A DNA stretch of 18,547 nucleotides from Ruminococcus sp. (GCA_017380355.1 JAFOED010000111.1:1-18547); one strand, 5' to 3'. Shown: positions 1 to 7,779, counted from the stretch's first letter. Made by a program: numbers and translations. The notes: generated from the letters alone by a model not told the origin.

Positions 1-429
1 AAGCGGATCCCCGGGAGTAAGCGACTTAAGTTCGGGACAAAGACGCTCTATTATTTCCTTGTAATTAATATCCTTACAATCCTCAATCATAACAAGTGTA
101 TGTGTATCTGACTGTCTGAGGAGATACTCAATCTCGTGGATTTTATATGCAGTGTTTACCGTTACCAGTACGGCACCGATTTTTGTGGTTGCCCAGAAAG
201 TAATGAACCACGCAGGAACGTTGGTTGCCCACACGGCAACGTGGTCGCCTGCCTTTACTCCCATGGAAATAAGTGCCGCCGCACATTCGTCAACATCACG
301 ACGGAACTGTGCGTAAGTTCTTGTATAATCAAGAGTGGTATACTTAAATGCGTACTGATCGGGGTACTTCTCCGCCATTGTATCAAGCACATCAGAGAAA
401 GTAGCATCAATTACATCATACTTTTTCCA
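1..429 (-). CDS. AMP-forming acyl-CoA synthetase, N-terminal fragment (partial at both ends)
   Basis: Reading the minus strand from 429 down to 1 gives 143 uninterrupted codons. The translation contains motifs of the N-terminal half of AMP-binding acyl-CoA synthetases: AEKYPDQYAFKYTTLDYTR near residues 17-35, GVKAGDHVAVWATNVPAW near 54-71, and KIGAVLVTVNTAYKIHEIEYL near 79-99. Such enzymes activate a carboxylic acid as an acyl-adenylate and pass it to CoA. The ATP-binding P-loop and the adenylate-forming core would lie beyond position 1. Upstream of residue 1 the frame has no ATG before an in-frame stop at about 458-456, and that DNA already codes for PFOR on the other strand, so the true start is missing at the junction near 430. 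Family assignment is good; the exact substrate cannot be told. Confidence 0.8.
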
Positions 430-440
430 TACAGAAAAAC
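427..440. other. Head-to-head breakpoint between two truncated genes
   Basis: Minus-strand acyl-CoA synthetase coding runs up to about 429. Plus-strand PFOR homology begins at about 435, where codons for KNIFGTTVKVEE lead directly into the ATG at 471. Both genes lose their N-terminal ends within a few bases of each other, and no promoter, ribosome site or inverted repeat lies between them. I infer a chimeric join, either a real deletion/inversion or a misassembly. Confidence 0.65.
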
Positions 441-470
441 ATTTTTGGCACAACAGTTAAGGTAGAGGAA

Positions 471-3400
471 ATGCAGTCAGAAGCAGGTGCTGCAGGTACA
501 GTTCACGGCTCACTCAACGCCGGTGCACTTACAACTACATACACAGCTTCACAGGGTCTTCTCCTCATGATCCCTAACATGTACAAGATCGCAGGCGAAC
601 TGCTCCCATCAGTTTTCCACGTATCTGCTCGTTGTGTTGCGTCACACGCACTCAACATCTTTGGCGACCATTCTGACGTTTATGCATGCCGTCAGACAGG
701 TTTTGCTATGCTCGCTGAAACAAACACACAGGAAGTTATGGACCTCGGTGCTGTTGCTCATCTCGCAACAATTAAGTCAAGAGTTCCATTCATCAACTTC
801 TTCGACGGTTTCAGAACATCACACGAAATCCAGAAGATCGAGATCTGGGATTACGAAGATCTTAAAGAAATGTGCGATATGGACGCAGTTAACGCTTTCA
901 GAAAGAGAGCTTTAAACCCAGAGCGTCCTGTAATGCGTGGTTCACACGAAAACGGCGACATCTTCTTCCAGCACAGAGAAGCTTGTAACAAGTACTACGA
1001 TGCAGTACCAGGTATTGTTGAGGAGTACATGGACAAGGTTAACGCTAAACTCGGTACAGACTACAAACTCTTCAACTACTACGGTGCAGAAGACGCAGAG
1101 CGCATTATCGTTGCTATGGGTTCTATCTGTGACGTTGCAGAAGAAGTTATCGATTATATGAACGCTGCAGGCGAGAAGGTTGGTCTCGTTAAGGTTAGAC
1201 TTTACAGACCATTCAGCGCTGAAAAGCTCGTAGAGGCTATTCCTGCTACAGCTAAGAAAATTGCAGTTTTAGACAGAACAAAAGAGCCAGGCGCACTCGG
1301 CGAGCCACTTTACCTCGACGTTGTTGCTGCTCTTGCTAAGTGTGGCAGACAGGCTACAGTTTGCGGCGGTAGATACGGTCTTGGTTCAAAAGACACACCA
1401 CCATCATCTATCTTTGCTGTATACGAAGAGCTCTCAAAAGATGCTCCAAAGCCACAGTTCACTTTAGGTATCGTTGACGACGTTACAGAGCTTTCATTAC
1501 CTGAAAAGCCATCACCAAACACAGCTGCAGAAGGCACAATCGAGTGTAAATTCTGGGGTCTTGGCGGTGACGGTACTGTTGGTGCTAACAAGAACTCTAT
1601 CAAGATCATCGGTGACCACACTGATAAATACGTTCAGGCTTACTTCCAGTATGACTCAAAGAAGACAGGCGGTATCACAATTTCTCACTTAAGATTTGGT
1701 GATAAGGCTATCAAGAGCCCATACTACATCAATAAGGCTGACTTCGTTGCTTGTCATAACCCATCATACGTTCTCAAGGGCTACAAGATGGTTCAGGACG
1801 TAAAACCAGGCGGTGTATACCTCATCAACTGCCAGTGGGATGCTGAGGAACTCGACAAGCACTTAGACGCTGCTACAAAGAAATATATCGCCCATAACGA
1901 CATTCAGCTTTACACAGTTAACGCTATTGACCTTGCTGTTGAAATCGGTATGGGCAAGCGTACAAACACAATCCTTCAGGCTGCTTTCTTCGCACTCGCT
2001 AAGGTTATGCCAATCGAAGAGGCTGTTCAGTATATGAAGGACGCTGCTACAAGATCCTACCTCAAGAAGGGTCAGGATATCGTTGATATGAACCACAAGG
2101 CTATCGACGCTGGTGTATCAGCATACAAGAAGATTGATGTTCCTGCTGCTTGGGCTTCTGCTACTGACGATACTGCTCCTACAGCTTCAGTTGGTAAAGA
2201 GAAGCTCGTTAAGATGGTAGACGGCATCATGCTTCCAGTTGGTAAGATGGAGGGTGACTCACTCCCAGTATCAGCATTTATGGATCACGCTGACGGTACA
2301 TTCGAGCAGGGTGCTTCTGCTTACGAGAAGCGCGGTGTAGCTGTTATGGTTCCACAGTGGAACGAGGCTACTTGTGCTAAATGTAACAAGTGTGCATTTG
2401 TATGTCCACACGCTACTATCCGTCCATTCGCTCTTAACGAAGAGGAAATCGCTAACGCTCCTGAGAACCTCAGAACTTGCGAGAAGCCAATCGTTAAGAC
2501 AGAATATAAGTACACTCTCGCTGTTTCTCCATTCGACTGTATGGGTTGTGGTGTTTGTATCGGCGTTTGTCCTACAAACTCACTCACAATGGTACCTCGT
2601 GAGACTCAGGATGCTGAGCAGGCAGTATTTGATTACTGTGTTGCTAACGTTACTGAGAAGGAAGAAACAACAGCTAACATCAACGTAATCACATCTCAGT
2701 ACAAGCAGCCACTCCTCGAGTTCTCAGGCTCATGTGCAGGTTGTGCTGAAACATCATACGCAAGACTTATCACTCAGCTCTTCGGTGACAGAATGTACGT
2801 TTCTAACGCTACAGGTTGTTCATCTATCTGGGGTGGTCCTGCTGCTACATCACCATACACAACAAACAAAGACGGTCACGGTCCTGCATGGGCTAACTCA
2901 CTCTTCGAGGACAACGCTGAGCACGGTCTTGGTATGTACCTCGGTCAGAAGGCAGTTCGTGACAGACTCATCGAGCAGGTTAAGGTTCTCCTTACTGCTG
3001 AGTGTGCAACAGACGAAGTTAAGGCTGCTGCAGCTGCTTACCTCGACACAGTTGATGATGGTGAAGCAAACGCTAAGGCTACAAAGGCTTTAGTTAAGGC
3101 TCTTGAGCCAATCAAGGACGACTGCGACAACTGCAAGTCTATCTATGAGTCAAAAGAGTTCTTATCTAAGAAGTCAGTTTGGATCTTCGGTGGCGACGGT
3201 TGGGCTTACGACATCGGCTTCGGCGGTGTTGACCACGTTCTTGCTACAGGTGAAGACGTAAACATCATGGTATTCGATACTGAGGTTTACTCTAACACAG
3301 GTGGTCAGGCTTCTAAGGCTTCTAACATCGGTCAGGTTGCTCAGTTTGCTGCTGCTGGTAAGGCTATCCAGAAGAAGTCACTCGCTGACATCGCTATGTC

Positions 3401-3818
3401 TTACGGCTACATCTACGTTGCTCAGATCGCTATGGGCGCTGATATGAACCAGACTCTCAAGGCTATCCGCGAAGCTGAAGCTTACAAGGGTCCATCTATC
3501 ATCATCGCTTACGCTCCTTGTGAGATGCACTCAATCAAGGGCGGTATGATCAACTGCCAGAAGGAAATGGAGAAGGCTATTGCTTGCGGTTACTGGAACA
3601 ACTTCCGCTTTAACCCAGCACTCAAGGCTGAGGGCAAAAACCCATTCATCCTTGATTCAAAGGCTCCATCTGCTTCTTACCGTGACTTCATCCTCAACGA
3701 GGCTCGTTACAGCTCACTCACACGTTCATTCCCAGAGAGAGCAGAAGAACTCTTCGAGAAGGCTGAAGCTACAGCTATGGCAAGATACGAAGAGCTTGCT
3801 AAGCGTGCAGAGAAATAA
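471..3818 (+). CDS. nifJ: Pyruvate:ferredoxin (flavodoxin) oxidoreductase, N-terminally truncated
   Basis: This enzyme oxidatively decarboxylates pyruvate to acetyl-CoA and CO2, passing electrons to ferredoxin in the cytoplasm. Visible parts, numbered from the ATG at 471: the EMQSEAGAAGTVHGSLNAGA segment at residues 1-20 and the SRVPFINFFDGFRTSHE region of domain I; two [4Fe-4S] motifs, CAKCNKCAFVCP near 635-646 and CMGCGVCIGVCP near 690-701; the proximal-cluster CAGC near 754-757; and the thiamine-diphosphate site GGDGWAYDIGFGG near 907-919 with VYSNTGGQASKASNIG following. The 1115 residues compare with about 1170-1180 in intact single-chain PFORs. Homology continues upstream of the ATG for about 12 codons (to about 435), then stops. 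The missing ~50 residues normally hold the YPITPSS-type pyruvate/TPP contact, so the product as drawn should not be functional. ATG 471 is the first usable codon, not the native start. Codon use is strongly biased (ACA, GCT, CTC, TCA), as in a highly expressed gene. Confidence 0.95.
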   Translation: MQSEAGAAGTVHGSLNAGALTTTYTASQGLLLMIPNMYKIAGELLPSVFHVSARCVASHALNIFGDHSDVYACRQTGFAMLAETNTQEVMDLGAVAHLATIKSRVPFINFFDGFRTSHEIQKIEIWDYEDLKEMCDMDAVNAFRKRALNPERPVMRGSHENGDIFFQHREACNKYYDAVPGIVEEYMDKVNAKLGTDYKLFNYYGAEDAERIIVAMGSICDVAEEVIDYMNAAGEKVGLVKVRLYRPFSAEKLVEAIPATAKKIAVLDRTKEPGALGEPLYLDVVAALAKCGRQATVCGGRYGLGSKDTPPSSIFAVYEELSKDAPKPQFTLGIVDDVTELSLPEKPSPNTAAEGTIECKFWGLGGDGTVGANKNSIKIIGDHTDKYVQAYFQYDSKKTGGITISHLRFGDKAIKSPYYINKADFVACHNPSYVLKGYKMVQDVKPGGVYLINCQWDAEELDKHLDAATKKYIAHNDIQLYTVNAIDLAVEIGMGKRTNTILQAAFFALAKVMPIEEAVQYMKDAATRSYLKKGQDIVDMNHKAIDAGVSAYKKIDVPAAWASATDDTAPTASVGKEKLVKMVDGIMLPVGKMEGDSLPVSAFMDHADGTFEQGASAYEKRGVAVMVPQWNEATCAKCNKCAFVCPHATIRPFALNEEEIANAPENLRTCEKPIVKTEYKYTLAVSPFDCMGCGVCIGVCPTNSLTMVPRETQDAEQAVFDYCVANVTEKEETTANINVITSQYKQPLLEFSGSCAGCAETSYARLITQLFGDRMYVSNATGCSSIWGGPAATSPYTTNKDGHGPAWANSLFEDNAEHGLGMYLGQKAVRDRLIEQVKVLLTAECATDEVKAAAAAYLDTVDDGEANAKATKALVKALEPIKDDCDNCKSIYESKEFLSKKSVWIFGGDGWAYDIGFGGVDHVLATGEDVNIMVFDTEVYSNTGGQASKASNIGQVAQFAAAGKAIQKKSLADIAMSYGYIYVAQIAMGADMNQTLKAIREAEAYKGPSIIIAYAPCEMHSIKGGMINCQKEMEKAIACGYWNNFRFNPALKAEGKNPFILDSKAPSASYRDFILNEARYSSLTRSFPERAEELFEKAEATAMARYEELAKRAEK

Positions 3819-3853
3819 TCTGAGCGCATCATAAGCTTTAATAAATAAACATC

Positions 3854-3888
3854 GGCGGTGTGGGTTTCCACACCGCCTTTTGTTTTGT
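3854..3888 (+). terminator. Rho-independent terminator of the PFOR gene
   Basis: A perfect 10-bp stem (GGCGGTGTGG at 3854-3863, CCACACCGCC at 3868-3877) with a 4-nt loop is followed by a T-rich tail at 3878-3888. It lies 36 nt after the PFOR stop codon. Confidence 0.93.
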
Positions 3889-3916
3889 TGACATCAGCCA
3901 TATATAGGAGTATAAT
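3888..3916 (+). promoter_or_regulatory. Consensus sigma-70/SigA promoter of the riboswitch operon
   Basis: TTGACA at 3888-3893 and TATAAT at 3911-3916 both match consensus perfectly, with an optimal 17-bp spacer. Transcription should start near 3923, just ahead of the riboswitch. The -35 box touches the T-tail of the preceding terminator. Confidence 0.9.
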
Positions 3917-3941
3917 ATCGGTGTTCACAATAGAATAAGTC

Positions 3942-4085
3942 GAAATTTTGTGCTTGCACACTCAGGTACACAGCTCGATTGTGTATGAGAGGACGAGGGA
4001 AGCGTGGTGAGAATCCACCGCAACAGCCATTACCGTATTTTGGGTATCCAATAAGTCGGAATGCTCGTCATTTTTTGAAACGCAA
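3942..4085 (+). promoter_or_regulatory. Cobalamin riboswitch aptamer
   Basis: Conserved pieces of the cobalamin-riboswitch core appear in order: AGGT at 3964-3967; a small hairpin with ACACA 3968-3972 pairing TGTGT 3980-3984; GGGAA at 3997-4001; GTGG/CCAC closing the TGAGAAT loop (4004-4017); a GCAACAGCCATTACCGT segment (4019-4035) corresponding to the family GC..CCGCCACUGU stretch; and the B12-box-like AAGTCGGAATGCTCGTC at 4053-4069. GACGAG at 3992-3997 can pair with CTCGTC at 4064-4069. Outer (P1) boundaries are approximate. It should sense adenosyl- or another cobalamin and control the two genes that follow. The class is recognised from motifs, not from a covariance model. Confidence 0.87.
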
Positions 4086-4126
4086 ACGGTTTTCGGGCAA
4101 CGGAGAACTGCGGATAATGATTTTTT

Positions 4127-4159
4127 CGCGTTCTCTTGGAGAACGCGTTTGTTTTTATT
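4127..4159 (+). terminator. Riboswitch-controlled intrinsic terminator
   Basis: A perfect 9-bp stem (CGCGTTCTC 4127-4135, GAGAACGCG 4139-4147) with a TTG loop and tail TTTGTTTTTATT (4148-4159) sits between the aptamer and the first gene. A competing helix is visible: GAGAAC at 4103-4108 is complementary to GTTCTC at 4130-4135, the 5' arm of the terminator, and can act as an antiterminator. Cobalamin binding is expected to favour the terminator and shut the operon off. Confidence 0.88.
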
Positions 4160-4196
4160 CATTGAGAATGGATTTTCAATGAAAGAAGGATGTAAA

Positions 4197-4661
4197 ATGA
4201 AGAAAATTTTATCAGTTTTTGTGGCATTAGCGTTATGTTTTGTGCTCGCATTCTCGCTTTGTGCATGTGGTAGCAGTAGTGACACACAGCCAACAGAAAC
4301 ACAGGCAGAAACACAGGCGCAAGACCCGTTGTGGGAAAGTGCTATTTACACCGAGGATGTTACTATCGGTGAGGGTGAAACTTCAATTAACGTGATGGTT
4401 GAAGCAGGCGAAAAGGCGGTAATGATTACTGTTCAGACAGATGCCGAAAATCTTGAAGATGCACTTAAAGGTGTTAACCTTATCGAAGGCGAAGAGAGTG
4501 AATATGGCCTTTATATTAAAAAAGTAAACGGAATTTTAGCTGATTATGATGAAGACCAGACATACTGGGCGATTTATAAAGATGGCGAGTATCTTATGAC
4601 AGGTGCAAATGAAACCTCAATTTCAGATGGTGATAGCTACGCTTTGGTACGTGCGAAGTAA
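4197..4661 (+). CDS. DUF4430 (transcobalamin-like) lipoprotein under cobalamin riboswitch control
   Basis: A predicted 154-residue lipoprotein. Residues 1-24 form a lipoprotein signal: MKK, a hydrophobic stretch, and a SLCAC lipobox with C24 as the likely acylated cysteine. A Thr/Gln/Glu-rich linker (about 26-45) follows. The rest, with YTEDVTIGEGETSINVMVEA, the LEDAL helix, YIKKVNGILADYDEDQTYWA and YKDGEYLMTGANETSISDGD, fits DUF4430, a small fold related to the C-terminal domain of vertebrate transcobalamin and intrinsic factor. With the riboswitch upstream and an ECF S component directly downstream, the likely role is capture of a corrinoid at the outer face of the membrane. The start at 4197 is chosen because GAAGGA (4186-4191) precedes it at suitable spacing and the signal peptide begins there; an in-frame TTG at 4149 lies in the terminator tail. 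Substrate is inferred from context. Confidence 0.85.
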   Translation: MKKILSVFVALALCFVLAFSLCACGSSSDTQPTETQAETQAQDPLWESAIYTEDVTIGEGETSINVMVEAGEKAVMITVQTDAENLEDALKGVNLIEGEESEYGLYIKKVNGILADYDEDQTYWAIYKDGEYLMTGANETSISDGDSYALVRAK

Positions 4662-5207
4662 ATGTGCAGGAAAAATCAAAATAAAAATGTAAAACTCACT
4701 ATATTTGAGATGACGCTTTTTGCGATGTTTGGTGCAATGATGTTTATCTCGAAAATCGTGATGGAGTTTTTGCCGAATATACATTTAATCGGTATGTTTA
4801 CTGTGCTTCTGACGATAGTTTATCGAAAAAAAGCGCTCGTCCCGATTTACATTTTTGTGTTATTAACGGGTATTTTTGGTGGATTTTCCTTGTGGTGGAT
4901 TCCATACACTTACGTGTGGACGGTGCTGTGGGGAGTTACGATGTTACTTCCGAAAAATATGGGAAAAACAGCGAAAATGATAGTTTATCCGCTTACTTGT
5001 TCGTTACACGGGCTGCTCTTCGGAGTGCTCTACGCACCGGCCCAGGCGATACTGTTTTCGCTGAGCTTCAAACAGACGGTCGCGTGGGTTGTCGCGGGTT
5101 TCCCTTTTGACGTAACACACGCTGTCGGAAACCTTGTTTCGGGGTTACTGATTTATCCACTGTCGATATTACTTATAAAATTAAATACTAAAGTTATGAA
5201 ACTATGA
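4662..5207 (+). CDS. ECF transporter substrate-binding (S) component, probably for cobalamin or a precursor
   Basis: A 181-residue, very hydrophobic integral membrane protein with five or six likely transmembrane segments. The first helix contains the AxxxA pattern (A21MFGA25) used by S components to dock on the shared EcfT subunit; GFPFDVTHAVGNLVSGLL near the C-terminus is also typical of S components. These proteins bind a vitamin with high affinity and use the common EcfA-A'-T energising module, which is not encoded here, so this is a group II arrangement. The ATG at 4662 follows the preceding TAA (4659-4661) with no gap, indicating translational coupling. Cobalamin specificity rests on the riboswitch and the DUF4430 neighbour, not on binding residues I can identify. 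A cobalamin-precursor substrate is an alternative. Confidence 0.83.
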   Translation: MCRKNQNKNVKLTIFEMTLFAMFGAMMFISKIVMEFLPNIHLIGMFTVLLTIVYRKKALVPIYIFVLLTGIFGGFSLWWIPYTYVWTVLWGVTMLLPKNMGKTAKMIVYPLTCSLHGLLFGVLYAPAQAILFSLSFKQTVAWVVAGFPFDVTHAVGNLVSGLLIYPLSILLIKLNTKVMKL

Positions 5208-5212
5208 AAAAA

Positions 5213-5260
5213 CGGCTTTGTGATGGGATTTTGCCCGAAATCGCAGAGCCGATTTTTATT
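5213..5260 (+). terminator. Rho-independent terminator closing the corrinoid-uptake operon
   Basis: CGGCTTTGTGAT (5213-5224) pairs with ATCGCAGAGCCG (5240-5251) over 12 bp with two G-U pairs; an inner GGG/CCC can extend the stem. ATTTTTATT follows. It starts 5 nt after the S-component stop codon. Confidence 0.88.
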
Positions 5261-5329
5261 GTCTAAAAAATAACGCTTTTTCTGTATAATATCCACAAAT
5301 TTCCGTCGTTCATTTCGGTAGAAACGCCC

Positions 5330-5358
5330 TTGTAAAAATGCATATTATATAGTATAAT
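5330..5358 (+). promoter_or_regulatory. Likely sigma-70 promoter of the glycan operon
   Basis: TTGTAA (5330-5335), a 17-bp spacer and a perfect TATAAT (5353-5358) lie about 65 bp before the first operon gene. A second TATAAT-like stretch at 5366-5376 lacks a good -35. The remainder of 5261-5424 holds no gene. Confidence 0.7.
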
Positions 5359-5414
5359 ATATCTGTATAATTATAATCAGGAGTAGTGTCTTATTTTATA
5401 AGAGGGGTTATTTT

Positions 5415-5419
5415 GGAGG
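5415..5419 (+). promoter_or_regulatory. Ribosome binding site deciding the start of the first glycan gene
   Basis: GGAGG followed by 5 nt and ATG at 5425. It favours this start over the upstream in-frame GTG at 5386, which has no purine-rich site at proper spacing. Confidence 0.75.
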
Positions 5420-5424
5420 CTGTG

Positions 5425-6564
5425 ATGAGCGATATAAAGCACAAACTTAATATTGCGATGTTCGGCCACAAGCGAGTGCCTTCCAGAGAGGGTGGAGTTG
5501 AGATTGTGGTTGAGGAATTGGCCACAAGAATGGCACAGCTTTCACACAATGTTACTTTGTATAACCGTAGAGGCAAACACGTCAGCGACAAGTCGATAAA
5601 CTCACAAAAGTTAAAAGAGTACAACGGTGCAAAAATCAAGTCGGTGTTCACTATCGACAAAAAAGGACTGGCTGCTGTTACTTCTAGCTTTTTCGCAGCG
5701 GTAAGATGTTCTTTTTCGAAAGCAGATGTTGTTCACATTCACGCTGAGGGTCCTGCAGCGATGACACCGCTTTTGAAGTTCTTCAGAAAACGTGTGGTAG
5801 TCACAGTTCACGGACTCGACTGGCAGAGAGATAAGTGGAGCGAGGGCTTTGCGTCGGAATATATCAAGTTCGGTGAAAAAATGGCTGTTAAACACGCCGA
5901 CGAGATTATCGTTCTCAGCAACCGCGTAAAGAATTACTTTAGTGAAACGTACAACAGAGATACTGTTTACATACCTAACGGTGTGAACGCTCCAGATATT
6001 TTGGAAGCAAAACGCATTAAAGACGATTTCGGACTAGAAAACGACGGATATATCCTCTTTTTAGGACGACTTGTTCCTGAAAAAGGTGTGCACTTGCTTA
6101 TAGATGCTTTTAAAAGCGTGATAACCGATAAAAAACTTGTTATCGCGGGTGGTACGTCTGATACAGATGATTATGTCGAAATGCTATTTGATAAAGCTAA
6201 ATCCGACGAACGCATTATTTTTACGGGCTTTCAGCAAGGTGAAATATTACACGAGCTTTACTCTAACGCTTATGTTTATACATTACCTTCGTTACTCGAA
6301 GGTATGCCACTGTCGCTGTTAGAAGCGATGAGTTACTCGAACTGCTGTCTTGTTTCTGACATTGATGAATGTAGCGAAGTGGTCGAAGACAAGGCGGTTG
6401 TAGTTAAATCCGGCGATGTGACAGAGCTTACAAACGCTCTGCAGAATCTGTGCGATAACGAAGATAAAGTTAAAGCGTATAAACAAAACTCACGCGAATT
6501 TATACTAAAAAAATACAACTGGGACGATGTTACTGAAAAAACACTCGCCCTGTACAGAAAATAA
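5425..6564 (+). CDS. GT4-family glycosyltransferase (DUF1972/rhamnosyltransferase-like N-terminus)
   Basis: A 379-residue cytoplasmic GT-B enzyme that should move a sugar from a nucleotide-sugar donor to a lipid-linked glycan. The N-terminal Rossmann domain shows IAMFGHKRVPSREGGVEIVVEELATRM-type sequence (residues about 10-36), matching the GxRGIPxxYGGxE-like opening of DUF1972 rhamnosyltransferases, then VVHIHAEGPAAM and VVVTVHGLDWQRDKW. The C-terminal donor domain has ILFLGRLVPEKGVHLLIDAF and the GT4 retaining motif E-x7-E (E292 GMPLSLL E300). The start at 5425 is chosen because GGAGG (5415-5419) lies 5 nt ahead; an in-frame GTG at 5386 would add 13 residues with no ribosome site. It is the first gene of a six-gene operon. 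The donor sugar cannot be read from sequence; rhamnose is a family-based guess. Confidence 0.9.
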   Translation: MSDIKHKLNIAMFGHKRVPSREGGVEIVVEELATRMAQLSHNVTLYNRRGKHVSDKSINSQKLKEYNGAKIKSVFTIDKKGLAAVTSSFFAAVRCSFSKADVVHIHAEGPAAMTPLLKFFRKRVVVTVHGLDWQRDKWSEGFASEYIKFGEKMAVKHADEIIVLSNRVKNYFSETYNRDTVYIPNGVNAPDILEAKRIKDDFGLENDGYILFLGRLVPEKGVHLLIDAFKSVITDKKLVIAGGTSDTDDYVEMLFDKAKSDERIIFTGFQQGEILHELYSNAYVYTLPSLLEGMPLSLLEAMSYSNCCLVSDIDECSEVVEDKAVVVKSGDVTELTNALQNLCDNEDKVKAYKQNSREFILKKYNWDDVTEKTLALYRK

Positions 6565-6573
6565 GAGAAGTTT

Positions 6574-7779
6574 ATGAAAATTTTGATGATAAACAAGTTT
6601 TTGCACCCGAACGGAGGTTCAGAAACTTACATATTCAAACTGGGTGAACACCTGGAGTCACTCGGACATAAAGTTGAGTATTTCGGAATGGAGCACGAGG
6701 GAAGAATCGTAGGGAACAGCGCTAACGCTTACACCTCTGATATGGACTTCCACGGTGGTTCTAAACTTTCGAAGCTCACATACCCGATAAAAACAATATA
6801 CTCGAGAGAGGCACGTAAACAAATCAGAAAAGTTCTTGATGATTTTAAGCCTGACGTGTGCCACCTTAATAACTTCAATTACCAGCTTACTCCGAGCATT
6901 ATTTTAGAAATAGTTAAATGGCGAAAGCAAGAGAACAAGAAATGTTCAATTGTATATACTGCTCACGATTATCAGCTTGTTTGTCCGAATCATATGTGCA
7001 GAAACGGCAACGATAATTGTGAAAAATGTCTTTCTGGTAGTTTTATCAACTGCACAAAAGGCAGATGTATTCACGGGAGCCTTGCTAAGTCGGTTATCGG
7101 TACTGCTGAAGCGGGTTTCTGGAAGAGTAAGGGTGTCTACAAGTACATAGATAAAATCGTCTGCTGTTCACATTTTATGAAATCAAAGCTCGACACTAAT
7201 CCTCTTTTCAAAGAAAAGACAGTAGCTCTTCATAATTTTGTTGACAGGATGGAGCTCAAACAGCCGATAGAAAAAGAGGATTACGTCCTGTATTTCGGCA
7301 GATATTCCGACGAAAAAGGTGTCAGTACACTCGCACAAGTGTGCAAAAGCTTACCGCAGATTAAATTTGTTTTTGCAGGTACAGGACCACTCGAAGAGAG
7401 TTTCAGCGGTGTTAAAAATATAGAAAATGTCGGATTCAAATCAGGCGATGAACTCAAAGCGTTGATTTCAAAAGCTCTGTTTTCGATTTGTCCGTCGCAG
7501 TGCTACGAGAACTGCCCGTTTTCTGTTATGGAGAGCCAGATGTATGGCACTCCTGTGTTGGGCGCTGACATCGGCGGTGTACCTGAACTTATAAAAGAGG
7601 GAATAACTGGTGAGTTGTTTGAAAGTGGCAACAAACAGGATTTAAAAGAAAAAATCGAGAGCTTGTACTATGACAAAGAACGTATTGACTCATACTCGAA
7701 AAACTGTCTTGAAGTCAGTTTTGATAGTGCCGAGCAGTACGGTGCGAAAATTGTAGCGATTTACGAAGGGTGCTGTTAA
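6574..7779 (+). CDS. GT4-family glycosyltransferase with a cysteine cluster
   Basis: A 401-residue GT-B glycosyltransferase. It opens with MKILMINKFLHPNGGSETYI, the GGSE loop typical of GT4 acceptor-domain starts. The donor half has YVLYFGRYSDEKGVSTLAQV, FVFAGTGP, and E-x7-E (E312 NCPFSVM E320) followed by GTPVLGADIGGVPELI. An inserted cysteine-rich segment spans residues 137-165 (Cys at 137, 142, 149, 152, 160 and 165, spaced C-x4-C-x6-C-x2-C-x7-C-x4-C) directly after the TAHDYQLVCPN motif; this is a recurring variant in the family and may bind zinc. It begins 9 nt after the previous stop and overlaps the next gene's ATG by one base (TAATG), so it is co-transcribed and probably coupled. Likely step: adding one sugar of the repeat unit. 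Donor and acceptor are unknown. Confidence 0.9.
   Translation: MKILMINKFLHPNGGSETYIFKLGEHLESLGHKVEYFGMEHEGRIVGNSANAYTSDMDFHGGSKLSKLTYPIKTIYSREARKQIRKVLDDFKPDVCHLNNFNYQLTPSIILEIVKWRKQENKKCSIVYTAHDYQLVCPNHMCRNGNDNCEKCLSGSFINCTKGRCIHGSLAKSVIGTAEAGFWKSKGVYKYIDKIVCCSHFMKSKLDTNPLFKEKTVALHNFVDRMELKQPIEKEDYVLYFGRYSDEKGVSTLAQVCKSLPQIKFVFAGTGPLEESFSGVKNIENVGFKSGDELKALISKALFSICPSQCYENCPFSVMESQMYGTPVLGADIGGVPELIKEGITGELFESGNKQDLKEKIESLYYDKERIDSYSKNCLEVSFDSAEQYGAKIVAIYEGCC

Noticed and set aside
5..15. GGATCCCCGGG resembles a BamHI-SmaI cloning polylinker at the window edge
   Set aside because: It reads in frame on the minus strand as TPGDP after CPELKSL, which fits this region of acyl-CoA synthetases, and no other vector sequence flanks it.
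136..465. Plus-strand 109-codon open frame
   Set aside because: It is the shadow of the minus-strand acyl-CoA synthetase and crosses the breakpoint; no ribosome site or recognisable protein.
4149..4196. Upstream TTG start extending the DUF4430 lipoprotein by 16 residues
   Set aside because: It lies in the T-tail of the riboswitch terminator and would displace the lipoprotein signal; ATG 4197 has a good ribosome site.
3962..4285. Minus-strand open frame across the riboswitch
   Set aside because: It overlaps structured RNA motifs and the start of the lipoprotein gene; no protein similarity seen.
5386..5424. GTG start for the first glycosyltransferase
   Set aside because: No Shine-Dalgarno at proper spacing; the extension is not typical of the family, whereas ATG 5425 has GGAGG 5 nt ahead.
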